Assembly: GCF_018141185.1 (NCBI RefSeq)
Contig: NZ_CP058560.1
Span: 124,001-188,000 of the forward strand
DNA from: Methanobacterium alkalithermotolerans
GTDB lineage: Archaea > Methanobacteriota > Methanobacteria > Methanobacteriales > Methanobacteriaceae
Direction of reading: 5' to 3'
Length of the DNA: 64,000 nucleotides
The notes below the pieces were generated by a model. The model had not been told where the DNA came from and made no database searches. It was given only the letters and a program-made list of their open reading frames with translations. The number at the start of each line of letters is the position of its first letter. Positions within the stretch are counted from its first letter, which is position 1. Below are positions 45,161 through 54,600 of this stretch, one piece after another. Both the position numbers and the translations under genes were made by a program.

Positions 45161-46516
45161 ATGAAGGTAACTTTTGTAAATCCTCCCCAAACTTCTTCTA
45201 AATATAAATTCATGGGAGTGGTAGCTCCTCCCTTAGGAATGGCCTATATGGCTGCAGTTTTAGAAGAAAATGGTGTGGATGTAAATATTATAGATGCCTC
45301 TGCCATGGAAATGAGCTGGGATACATTAAAAAAAGAATTAAAGTTGAGTAATCCGGATATAATAGCCATAACCGCTTTAACTCCCACCATTTCCCAGGCC
45401 CTAAAATCTGCTAAATTAGGACGCCGCACCTGCCCCCAGGCCATGGTAGTTATGGGGGGATATCACCCCAGTTTTAATTTTCAGGAAATCCTTCAAAAAG
45501 ATTATGTGGATGTGGTTATTCGAGGAGAAGGAGAATACACCATGCTCGAACTGGTAAAGACTCTGGAGAGTGGTGGTGACCTGTCCCGGGTTAAGGGAAT
45601 AGCCTGGGGAGATACAGTTACCCCTTCCCGGCCCCTGATAAGTGACCTGGATGAGTTGCCCTTACCTGCCCGACACCTCCTGCCCCTGGAAAATTACACC
45701 TTCCTCAATCTAAAAAGCAGTATGACCACCATGATAACCAGTAGAGGTTGTCCCATGCAGTGTTCTTTTTGTGCATCAGCTGCTTTACATGGATCTAAAC
45801 TTCGTTTACGATCTCCAGAGAGTATTGTGGATGAAATGGAATATCTGGTAAATGAGCTGGGTATAGAAACCATTGCCTTTATGGATGATACCTTCACTCT
45901 TATTCCTCACCGGGTAAAAGAAATCTGCCAGCTCATAAAAGAAAGAAATCTGGATGTATTCTGGGGTTGTACCGCCCGGGTGGATACCCTGAATGAGGAA
46001 ATAATTAGAACCATGCGCCAGGCAGGATGCATCACCATCTTTATGGGGGTGGAATCTGCAGATCAACAGTTACTGGATGGTATGAATAAAAAAACTACCA
46101 TTAATCGTATTAGAAAGGCTTTTGAAATATCCCGTAAAGAAAAAATGCGCACCATTGCCTCGGTGGTGCTGGGTATGCCAGGAGATACCTATAGCAGTAT
46201 TAAGAATACCATTAACTTTGTACAGGAACTTAAACCCTCTTATGCTATTTTCTCTCTGGCCACACCCTATCCCGGGACCCGTTTTTACCACCAGGCCTTT
46301 GAAGAAAACTTAATAAAAGTGAAAGACTGGTCCAAATTCACCTTACTTTCCCCTATTATGGAGACTGTGGAATGCTCCCTGGATGATTTAAAGAAAATGC
46401 AAAAAAAAGCGTTTTTTAGTTTTTATCTAAGACCATCCTACATCATTCACCAGGTAAGGATGGATGGACCGGTTTTACTTAAAACCATTGCCGCCGTTAT
46501 TAGGCAGGTAATATAG
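45161..46516 (+). CDS. Cobalamin-binding radical SAM protein
   Basis: 451 residues. N-terminal B12-binding-like Rossmann domain (FVNPPQTSS..., VVAPPLGMAYMAAVLE, about 1-140), then a radical SAM domain with CPMQCSFC (about residue 201) and typical GVESADQQLLDGMNK and GMPGDTYSS motifs. Such BchE/P-methylase-type enzymes methylate or cyclise unreactive carbons. Candidates in methanogens include cofactor, lipid or MCR-modifying methylation, but nothing here picks one. ATG 45161 follows AAAGGTGA. Confidence 0.75.
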   Translation: MKVTFVNPPQTSSKYKFMGVVAPPLGMAYMAAVLEENGVDVNIIDASAMEMSWDTLKKELKLSNPDIIAITALTPTISQALKSAKLGRRTCPQAMVVMGGYHPSFNFQEILQKDYVDVVIRGEGEYTMLELVKTLESGGDLSRVKGIAWGDTVTPSRPLISDLDELPLPARHLLPLENYTFLNLKSSMTTMITSRGCPMQCSFCASAALHGSKLRLRSPESIVDEMEYLVNELGIETIAFMDDTFTLIPHRVKEICQLIKERNLDVFWGCTARVDTLNEEIIRTMRQAGCITIFMGVESADQQLLDGMNKKTTINRIRKAFEISRKEKMRTIASVVLGMPGDTYSSIKNTINFVQELKPSYAIFSLATPYPGTRFYHQAFEENLIKVKDWSKFTLLSPIMETVECSLDDLKKMQKKAFFSFYLRPSYIIHQVRMDGPVLLKTIAAVIRQVI

Positions 46517-46682
46517 AATCTTTAATTTAAATAATATTACTTTTTTTAGATATATTCCGGACTAAGCATTATTTTACCATGTTTGATAATAATATTAGAA
46601 TTTGCTAATCCTTCCAAATCTTTATAAACCCCTGAGACGTATTAGTAATAAATATGCAGGTAAGCTACTGACAGGATAAACC

Positions 46683-49481
46683 ATGGTCAAGAAGATTTTA
46701 AATCAAATAGGAAGGGACATCCGGTTTCGGGATAAAATTGAACATATAGAAACCCTGCCTTCCCGGGAAGGTACCTACCAGAAGGTGGAAAATCTTCCAC
46801 CTAATATCCAGAATTATCTGGAGAATAATGGTATAAAGCTCTACCAGCACCAGTCCCAGGCCTTCGAACTCCTTAGAAAAAAGGAAAATGTGCTTATAAC
46901 CACCCCCACAGCCTCTGGTAAAACTCTGGCCTTTAATTTACCTATTATGGAAGAGTTAGGTGATGATAAGTCCACCGCACTATACATCTATCCTGCTAAA
47001 GCCCTGGCCAATGATCAGTGGGAAGTCCTGAAAGATCTGGAAAAAGAACTGGGACTGGATTTAAAACCATTCATTTATGATGGTGATACACCTAAAAGTG
47101 ATAGGCCCTATATTAAGCGTCATTCCCGCTTGGTACTAACCAACCCTTATGAACTTCATCTGATATTATACTGGCACCATCAGTGGGCGCGCTTCTACCG
47201 CAACCTTAAATTCGTGGTTATTGATGAAGCACACCAGTACCGGGGTGTATTTGGTTCCAATGTAGCCTTTTTAATCAGAAGACTGCGCCGGATTTGCAAA
47301 TATTATGGATCAGACCCCCAGTTTATTCTCTCTTCGGCCACCCTGGCCAACCATCAGGAGTTTTCCCAGAAACTGGTGGGTAAACCCTTCCAGGTGGTGA
47401 CCCAGGACACCTCCCCCCGGGGGGAAAAGCACTTCATCCTCTATAATCCTTACAAGAAGAAGTCTGACCTTTCAGTGCATCAGGAAACACAGAACCTCTT
47501 TTTATACTTTATTTTACATGAATTACAGACCCTGTGCTTCACAGTATCCCGTAAAATGGCAGAATTAATTGCCATGTGGTCTAAAAAGGAAATTGACTTA
47601 CGTAAACCTAAATTAACTGAAAAAATAACTGCTTACCGGGCAGGGTACCTGGCCAGTGAGAGGAGGTTAATTGAAGAAAAGTTAAGAAACCAGGAATTAA
47701 TAGGGGTTACCACCACCAATGCCCTGGAGCTGGGTATAAATATTGGATCACTGGATGCAGTAATTATCTCGGGTTACCCGGGAACCATGATATCCACCTG
47801 GCAGCAGGCCGGTCGCTCTGGTCGACGGAAAAATGATTCACTGGTGGTGCTTTTGGCCTTTCAAAATGCTCTGGATCAGTACTTCATGAAAAACCCCCAT
47901 TTTTTCTTTGATAAACCTCATGAAAACGCTATAATAGATTTACATAATCCTCATATCATCCAGGGACATCTACTGTGCGCTATCCATGAACTACCCCTTA
48001 CAAAAAAAGAATTAGAAGAATACTTTTATGGTGATCCTCTGCTTTTAGAGGAAGCAGAAAGGGATGGTTTAATCCGGAATAATCTCCATAAGTGGATGTA
48101 TATTGCCGGGGATAATCCTGCTTTTAAACATGGTCTGGATGAGATATCCTCGGATATATTCCGGGTTATGCATTCAGGACGGTTACTGGAGAGAATGGAA
48201 AGATCTCAGGCTTACCGGGAAGCCCATGAAGGAGCGGTACTGATAAATCAGGGTGAAACCTATACGGTGGAGAGTTTTGATAATAAAAAGAGGATAATAA
48301 ATGTGGCCCGGCGCAGTGTGGATTATCATACCCAGGTTCTCAAGGAAGTGGATATAAAAGTCCTGGAAAAAATAGAAAACCGACAGATAGGAGGATTGAA
48401 GGTACACTTTGGGGTTCTGGAAGTTCGAGAAGATTTCCATAAATACAAATTACTTAACTACCGTAAGGTACTGGGTACCTATCCCCTGGATTTACCTCCC
48501 CTGAAATTTGAAACCAGGGGTATGTGGTTTACCCTGCCCTCCCACTTAAAAGAGGTACTGGAGGAGAAATTCACCGGGGATGATATATTTGCTGGAGGTT
48601 TACATGGCACCGAGCATGCCCTTATTGCCTTATTCCCCTTGCATGTGATGTGTGACCGTATGGATATTGGAGGATTATCCACTCCATATCACCCGGATAC
48701 CCAGGCCCCCACCATTTTCATATATGATGCCCACAAAGGAGGAATAGGATTAGCAGAAAAAGCCATCCAGGTCTTTGAAGAACTTATAAAGTCAACCCGG
48801 GATCTTATCACCACCTGTAATTGTAAGGAAGGCTGTCCTTCCTGCATATATTCTCCTAAATGTGGTAATGAGAATCGGCCCCTGCACAAAAAAGCCACCA
48901 GCTATATACTTAAAAAAATGATGCAGGAAGCAGAATCCGGTCAATTAAAAGAAGTGATAGGTGAATATCAAAAACCTGTTAAGGTTAAACCAATGGCTGC
49001 CACAGCAGGATCCGAGTCCTATATAGAATTTGATAGTGTGGATAAACTTAAGTGTAGATCCCTGGAATTAATGGAATCTGAGAAACTGGATGAAGCACTA
49101 TTTCTGGTGGATAATGCCCTGGATATGCAACCTGAAAGTTGGGAACTATTAAAAATAAAGGGCCAGCTTCTGGACTTAAAAGGGGATAGTGCTCAGGGAG
49201 TTGAATATTTATCTAAAGCCCTGCAATTAAAACCCTCGAATTTACAGTTATCTTACCTTTTATCCATTGCCCTCTACCACAGCGGAGAGTATCTGGAGGC
49301 TAAACTCAATTTACTGGATATTATTAAAAAGGATCCTCAGTTTTATAATGCCTGGTATCTTTTAGGGGTGATATTACAATCCCAGGGGGATATACCAGGA
49401 GCTATACAGTACTTCAGCCGGGTTTTAACCTTAAACCCGGACCATGAGCAGGCTTCAGATAGTCTGCGCAAATTACTGTAA
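46683..49481 (+). CDS. MrfA/YprA-like DEAH helicase with DUF1998 and C-terminal TPRs
   Basis: 932 residues. SF2 helicase: TTPTASGKT at about 75, VIDEAHQYRG at about 179, LSSATLAN, QQAGRSGRR at about 379. The DUF1998/zinc part has LHGTEHALIALFPL and CNCKEGCPSCIYSPKCG (about 713-730), the four-Cys site of MrfA/Hrq1-type helicases. Residues 780-930 are three to four TPR units (ALDMQPESWELLKIKGQLL, ALQLKPSNLQLSYLLSIAL, VLTLNPDHEQA), not part of bacterial MrfA. MrfA with exonuclease MrfB repairs mitomycin damage in Bacillus; an MrfB-like gene lies 1 kb downstream. Confidence 0.8.
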   Translation: MVKKILNQIGRDIRFRDKIEHIETLPSREGTYQKVENLPPNIQNYLENNGIKLYQHQSQAFELLRKKENVLITTPTASGKTLAFNLPIMEELGDDKSTALYIYPAKALANDQWEVLKDLEKELGLDLKPFIYDGDTPKSDRPYIKRHSRLVLTNPYELHLILYWHHQWARFYRNLKFVVIDEAHQYRGVFGSNVAFLIRRLRRICKYYGSDPQFILSSATLANHQEFSQKLVGKPFQVVTQDTSPRGEKHFILYNPYKKKSDLSVHQETQNLFLYFILHELQTLCFTVSRKMAELIAMWSKKEIDLRKPKLTEKITAYRAGYLASERRLIEEKLRNQELIGVTTTNALELGINIGSLDAVIISGYPGTMISTWQQAGRSGRRKNDSLVVLLAFQNALDQYFMKNPHFFFDKPHENAIIDLHNPHIIQGHLLCAIHELPLTKKELEEYFYGDPLLLEEAERDGLIRNNLHKWMYIAGDNPAFKHGLDEISSDIFRVMHSGRLLERMERSQAYREAHEGAVLINQGETYTVESFDNKKRIINVARRSVDYHTQVLKEVDIKVLEKIENRQIGGLKVHFGVLEVREDFHKYKLLNYRKVLGTYPLDLPPLKFETRGMWFTLPSHLKEVLEEKFTGDDIFAGGLHGTEHALIALFPLHVMCDRMDIGGLSTPYHPDTQAPTIFIYDAHKGGIGLAEKAIQVFEELIKSTRDLITTCNCKEGCPSCIYSPKCGNENRPLHKKATSYILKKMMQEAESGQLKEVIGEYQKPVKVKPMAATAGSESYIEFDSVDKLKCRSLELMESEKLDEALFLVDNALDMQPESWELLKIKGQLLDLKGDSAQGVEYLSKALQLKPSNLQLSYLLSIALYHSGEYLEAKLNLLDIIKKDPQFYNAWYLLGVILQSQGDIPGAIQYFSRVLTLNPDHEQASDSLRKLL

Positions 49482-49692
49482 TTTTAATAATAAAACCACT
49501 TTTAATCTTACAAAATAGATCCCGGATTAAAATTTGATTTCATAGCACGTATAATCAACTAAAAAAAACACTTTATGGTCATCAGGATAACCAAAAAAGG
49601 AATAAGTTTTTAATGACCTTTTTAGGAGTACAAAATTCTTAAAATATAGAATATTATTATTTTTCTAAAAATAAAAAAATAAAATTAAAAAT

Positions 49693-50202
49693 TTAAGTGG
49701 TTTTGAAAGTGTTTAGAATTCTCTCAAAGGTTTCTATGCCACTCTTCTCAGAGGTATATACTGTAATATATAAATCTTCATTTTTTATCCAGAAGGCTAC
49801 ATTAGTGTATATACCATCAGTGGGGTTGGGTGATGAGAGTAATTTGGCACTTACACCATCCACCATGATATCTTTTTCGTTGGTTAATCTTAGTTCAGTT
49901 TTATAGGTTTCTATAAGGTCATTTATCAATTTATCTTTGTCTGCTGCTGATAAAACACCAACATCCACTACTACAAAACCAAAGATTTCATTATCTTTAC
50001 CAAAAGCTACTCCTGATTCACCAAAAGTATCTACCAGCATGGGGTCATTACTCTGATCAGTCCAGGTCCCGGGATAATCAAAGCTTACTCCCATCCCGGA
50101 GTAAGTTTTATTGGAGGACCAATCATCACCCTCACTGGTACAGCCAGCTACCAATACGGAACATACTATTAATAACATACTCAAAATCTGTATTTTCTTC
50201 AA
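49693..50202 (-). CDS. PsbP-like lipoprotein
   Basis: 169 residues from TTG 50202 (AAGGTG six bases upstream), giving a normal signal peptide with lipobox LVAGC. The mature part (GMGVSFDYPGTWTDQS..., GVSAKLLSS, FWIKNEDLYITVYTSEKS, FERILNTFKTT) has the PsbP-like alpha-beta pattern seen in many methanogen lipoproteins. Surface-anchored; function unknown. It sits on the opposite strand between the MrfA- and MrfB-like genes. Confidence 0.7.
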   Translation of the reverse strand: MKKIQILSMLLIVCSVLVAGCTSEGDDWSSNKTYSGMGVSFDYPGTWTDQSNDPMLVDTFGESGVAFGKDNEIFGFVVVDVGVLSAADKDKLINDLIETYKTELRLTNEKDIMVDGVSAKLLSSPNPTDGIYTNVAFWIKNEDLYITVYTSEKSGIETFERILNTFKTT

Positions 50203-50338
50203 AGGCAACACCTTAATTTTGTTTTTTAATAATAACAAATTAATAGGTTATAGTTAATAAATATGCTGATTATGTTTTATAGACAAATGTTAACTCCAGT
50301 AATCAGCCTTCTTCCGGAATGTTACCTGCTTTATTCTC

Positions 50339-50369
50339 CCCCAAAACTTCTTAATAGTTTTTTTTGGGG
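50339..50369. terminator. Hairpin in 50.2-50.5 kb intergenic region
   Basis: CCCCAAAAC (50339-50347) can pair with GTTTT...GGGG (50357-50369) with an internal T bulge. It is in the 309-base divergent region between the lipoprotein and the MrfB-like gene. It could be a regulatory hairpin; both genes are transcribed away from it, so a terminator role is doubtful. Confidence 0.25.
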
Positions 50370-50511
50370 AACTTAATTTATGGTACTAATCCCATTTTTT
50401 ATGCCGGAATTATTTTAAATTAATTTCCACATGCTCTCTAAAACTATTTTAAGGATTAAATAATAATTAATAAGCAAGATTATCTGATATTGATTTTAAG
50501 ATTTATTTAAG

Positions 50512-51501
50512 ATGATTAAAATGCCACTCCACCAGAATAATAGTCACCAAGACCATCTCCGGGAATCATTAGACCCGGTGACTGATTTAAAGCGCCGTCT
50601 TTTAAATGAATACCAGGATAAAACCCTGGATGAGGTTTTTGGTGGAGAGGAAATAGAAACCACTTATGGAACTACTTATCTCATAAAATCCCGGGATAAA
50701 ATTGATTTTTGTCTAAAAAAGTGTGATGACATAAAAAAATCAATGATAGGTGATCTTAAACTCATCCCGGGTATTGGTCCGGCCACCGAATCTCGCTTAA
50801 AAAAAGAAGGATTCACCGATATAGAAAAACTACAAAATCACCCTAAAATTGGCTGGAAAGCTGAAATGTTCCTTAATAAACTGGAAGAGAAGGATAGTTC
50901 CTCTATTATAGAACTGGTTAAAAAAAACTACCCCTCCTCCCATGAACGGGTGCTGGAGTGTGCCGGATATAAAAACCCGGAGCATTTTATTTTTATGGAT
51001 ATTGAAACCCTGGGATTAAACCACCAGCCAGTTATCCTTATGGGGGAAGCCACCCTGAAAAAAAATGAAATAGAGGTCCGGCAGTACCTGTGCCGTGATC
51101 TGGGTGAGGAACCCGCGGTTTTATCCGGGATAACCTCTCATTTATGTGAGGAATCTGCTTTTGTATCTTTTAATGGGGCCAGTTTTGACTTACCCTATAT
51201 CAAAAACCGATTCGACTACTTTCAAATAGAACAGGATCTTTCCAGAACTCATTTTGATTTATATCATTATTCCCGTCGTTTTTGGGGATCTTATCTACCA
51301 AACTGTCGGCTTACCACTATAGAAAGGCATTTATTTGATATAGAACGGGTGGATGATGTACCAGGTAGCCACATACCCGGTTACTATAAAACCTATCAAA
51401 AAGAGGATAATATCGGCCCTCTGGTACCTATCATTGAACACAACCGGATGGATATTGTTACCCTGGCCCTTATCCTGTCCCGGATGCATGATGAAATTTA
51501 A
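50512..51501 (+). CDS. MrfB/YprB-like RNase H-fold 3'-5' exonuclease
   Basis: 329 residues. Helix-hairpin-helix DNA-binding motif LIPGIGPATESRLKKEGF (about 82-101), then a DnaQ-like exonuclease: FMDIETLGL with Asp163 and Glu165, FVSFNGASFDLPYIKNRF, and HNRMDIVTLAL. These are the DEDD metal-binding motifs of YprB/MrfB. In Bacillus MrfB works with the MrfA helicase, whose homologue is encoded upstream. Two possible ATGs (50512, 50521) without a clear ribosome site. Confidence 0.8.
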   Translation: MIKMPLHQNNSHQDHLRESLDPVTDLKRRLLNEYQDKTLDEVFGGEEIETTYGTTYLIKSRDKIDFCLKKCDDIKKSMIGDLKLIPGIGPATESRLKKEGFTDIEKLQNHPKIGWKAEMFLNKLEEKDSSSIIELVKKNYPSSHERVLECAGYKNPEHFIFMDIETLGLNHQPVILMGEATLKKNEIEVRQYLCRDLGEEPAVLSGITSHLCEESAFVSFNGASFDLPYIKNRFDYFQIEQDLSRTHFDLYHYSRRFWGSYLPNCRLTTIERHLFDIERVDDVPGSHIPGYYKTYQKEDNIGPLVPIIEHNRMDIVTLALILSRMHDEI

Positions 51502-51670
51502 GGTTAAATACATTACTCCCGGGTTGTGAAGATACACCTATTTGTTTCTATCCTCAAAATATTTATTAGATAAGTTATTTAAGTAAATATCACAAACAAT
51601 GTACCTTGCCCGGGCCTGGTAATTAAATAAAATTGAATAATTTTTAAAAATTAATATGAGGGAACTTAAG

Positions 51671-54600
51671 ATGGGGAATAAAAACACAGCCGCTATTCAA
51701 AAAGAATTTAAAAGTCTAAGGAGGAAACTCCTGGATTTAAGTATGCGTAACCAGCTTTTAAAATTTCGCCCACGTTCCCGTACTATTGAGGTAGTAGAAG
51801 GTGACCTCAACCATATCTATGATTTTCTACTTTTAAAAGAAAAGAAAATGCAATTTTTACCTCGTAAAGAAGCAATAGAAGAAGAGAAGGAAGATGAAGT
51901 TGAAATAGAAAATAAGAGTTCTGATTTATGGGAACTACCTCCTGTTGAAGTGGAAATCACAGAAGAAAATAAGTCCCGATTTTTAGAAACTGATTTAACC
52001 CCTTCTGAACTACAAAGAAGACTTTTTTATATTAATCAAAGGGCCCGGACCATGCTTCAGGAGCAGGGATATAATATTCTCTATTTAGGGCTGGGTTTTT
52101 TAGAATGGACTGAACCACATGAACCAGATGTGCGCAAGGCCCCTCTGATATTAATCCCCGTAATCCTGGAAAGAAGAAAGGTAGGCAAATCCTTTTCCAT
52201 ACACTGGGATGGTAATGATATACTAACCAATATATCCCTCCAGGCCAAGTTAAAGGAAATGGACCTGGATTTACCGGAATTTAAAATGCCTCTTACCCCG
52301 GAGGGTGTGGAAAAATACTTAAAAAAAGTAAAAAAATCCATAAAAACCATGAAAGACTGGCAGGTCCTGGAAGAAATCCAGTTAGGATTTTTTTCATTTA
52401 CAAAATTTGTAATGTACCGGGACCTGGACCCGGCCTCCTATAAAGAAGGGGTGGATATCACTGAAAAACCATTAATAGAGGCCTTGTTCAATCCAGACCC
52501 CCATAAAAGAAAATCAACTTTCCAGGAAAGTGAAGTGGATAGTAAACTTCAGTATGAGAACGTCTACCACGTTATGGATGCTGATTCTTCCCAGATTGCA
52601 GTTATTGAAGATGTAAAATCCGGAAATAACCTGGTGGTGGAAGGACCTCCAGGTACAGGTAAGTCCCAGACCATAGTAAATCTCATAGCTGAACTTATGG
52701 CCCATGGAAAAACAGTACTGTTTGTCAGTGAAAAAATGGCGGCACTGGAAGTGGTTAAAAACCGGCTGGATGGTATCGGCCTGGGTAAATTCTGTCTGGA
52801 ACTCCACTCCCATAAAACCCGTAAAAAAGACGTATTACAGGAATTGGAATCATCTTTAAATGAATCATCCCCAGAAGAACTGGATATTGAACGACAGTTA
52901 AACCGGCTAGAAACCCTGCGGCGACAGTTAAATGATTATAACCAGGGATTGCACCAGCCGCTCTACCAGATAAGATTATCTCCTTTCCAGTTATTTGGGA
53001 TGAAGGAAAATGCTGAAAAACACTTTAAAAATCTACCCCCGGTAAGAATCCCTTCTCCAGAGACTATAACCCCGGAAGAATGGGAAGAATCAATTATTGA
53101 ACTGGAAAACCTGGCTAAATTAGCCCAGTTATTACCTCCTCTTTCAGATAATACCTGGTCTGGTACCGACCCGGGGATGATTTTACCTCCTGATGCTCAG
53201 GGTATAGAATTACTTATTCAGGAAACCCGGGATCTTTTAGAATCCTTACGTAAAAAGGTACGAGCCATGGAGGACTGCTATGGGATTAAACCATCTAAGA
53301 ATTTTAATGAATTTGAAAAATCCATTCAAGCCGCTGATGTGCTGGCACAGTCCCGACCAGTTGACCTGGCAGTTTTAAATTCAACAGTATGGGATGAACA
53401 TGAAAATGATGCTTTCCTGCTTTTGGATAAACTTAAAAAACTGCACAGCACCCGTAATATTCTGGATAAATTTCATGACTCCGCCCGGGAAAAAGACCTG
53501 GACCGTCTCCTGCAGGAGTACCTGGAACAATCTTCCAGTAAAATTAAATTCTTAAGTGGTAAATACCGTAAAATAAAAAATGAAATAGACTCCCTTTACC
53601 TTAAAACACCCCCCACTAATGATTATGAGATAATACAGGATTTAGAATCTTTAAAAGATTACCTTAATTTGTACAATGAACTCCTAAGCCATGAAGTGAA
53701 GGCCCGTAAATTCTTTGGCTCTATGTGGAACCTGGAAAACGCTTCTTTGACTGATCTTAATGCCACCGCCCGCTGGATAGTGCTCTTGCGAAAACTGGTC
53801 CAGGATAAAATTATCACCGATAAAACTATTGAACTGGCAGCCCAGGGAATAGAAAAAAGCAAAGTACTCTCCCATAAAAAAGAGGTTTTAATAGATGCTG
53901 ATCGCTTCAGTATCAGGTTAGATAAACTAAAAAATCGTCTTAACACCCACAGTCATGTCATATTTAATAAAGAAGGAGAATATGTTACTTATAATCAGTG
54001 GAAATCTAAATTAAAGGACTGGCAGGAAAACTTAAGTATTTTACCCTTATGGTCCCAGTACCTGGAAAAGAAAAGATTGTGTATGAAAACCCGGGCGGCG
54101 GCCTTCATACCCTCTGTGGAATCAGGTCAAATAAAACTGGAAGATGTGGAAAGTGCCATGGAGGGTAACCTCGCTGATAGTTTACTGGCTATGGCCTTTA
54201 AAGAGTTATCCATACTCTATACTTTTATTGGAGATTTGCACCAGGGAAGAATTAAGGAGTTCCAAAAACTGGACTCCCGTATTATTGAATTAAATCGTAA
54301 ACGATTATTCCATAAATTGAACCAGGAAATGCCCCTGGTATTTGGAGGTGCTGCACCTAATTCCCAGGCCAGTATCTTGAGTGGGGAGCTCACCCGTAAA
54401 AGAGGACACCTGCCTTTAAGAAAATTATTAAGCAAGGCGGGTGGACTCATAAAACAAATCAAGCCATGTTTTATGATGAGTCCCTTATCCATTGCCCAGT
54501 ACCTGGATCCCACCACTTCCCGGATGCAGTTTGATGTGGTTATCTTTGATGAGGCCTCCCAGGTGAAACCAGAAGATGCCCTGGGAGCTTTCTTAAGGGC

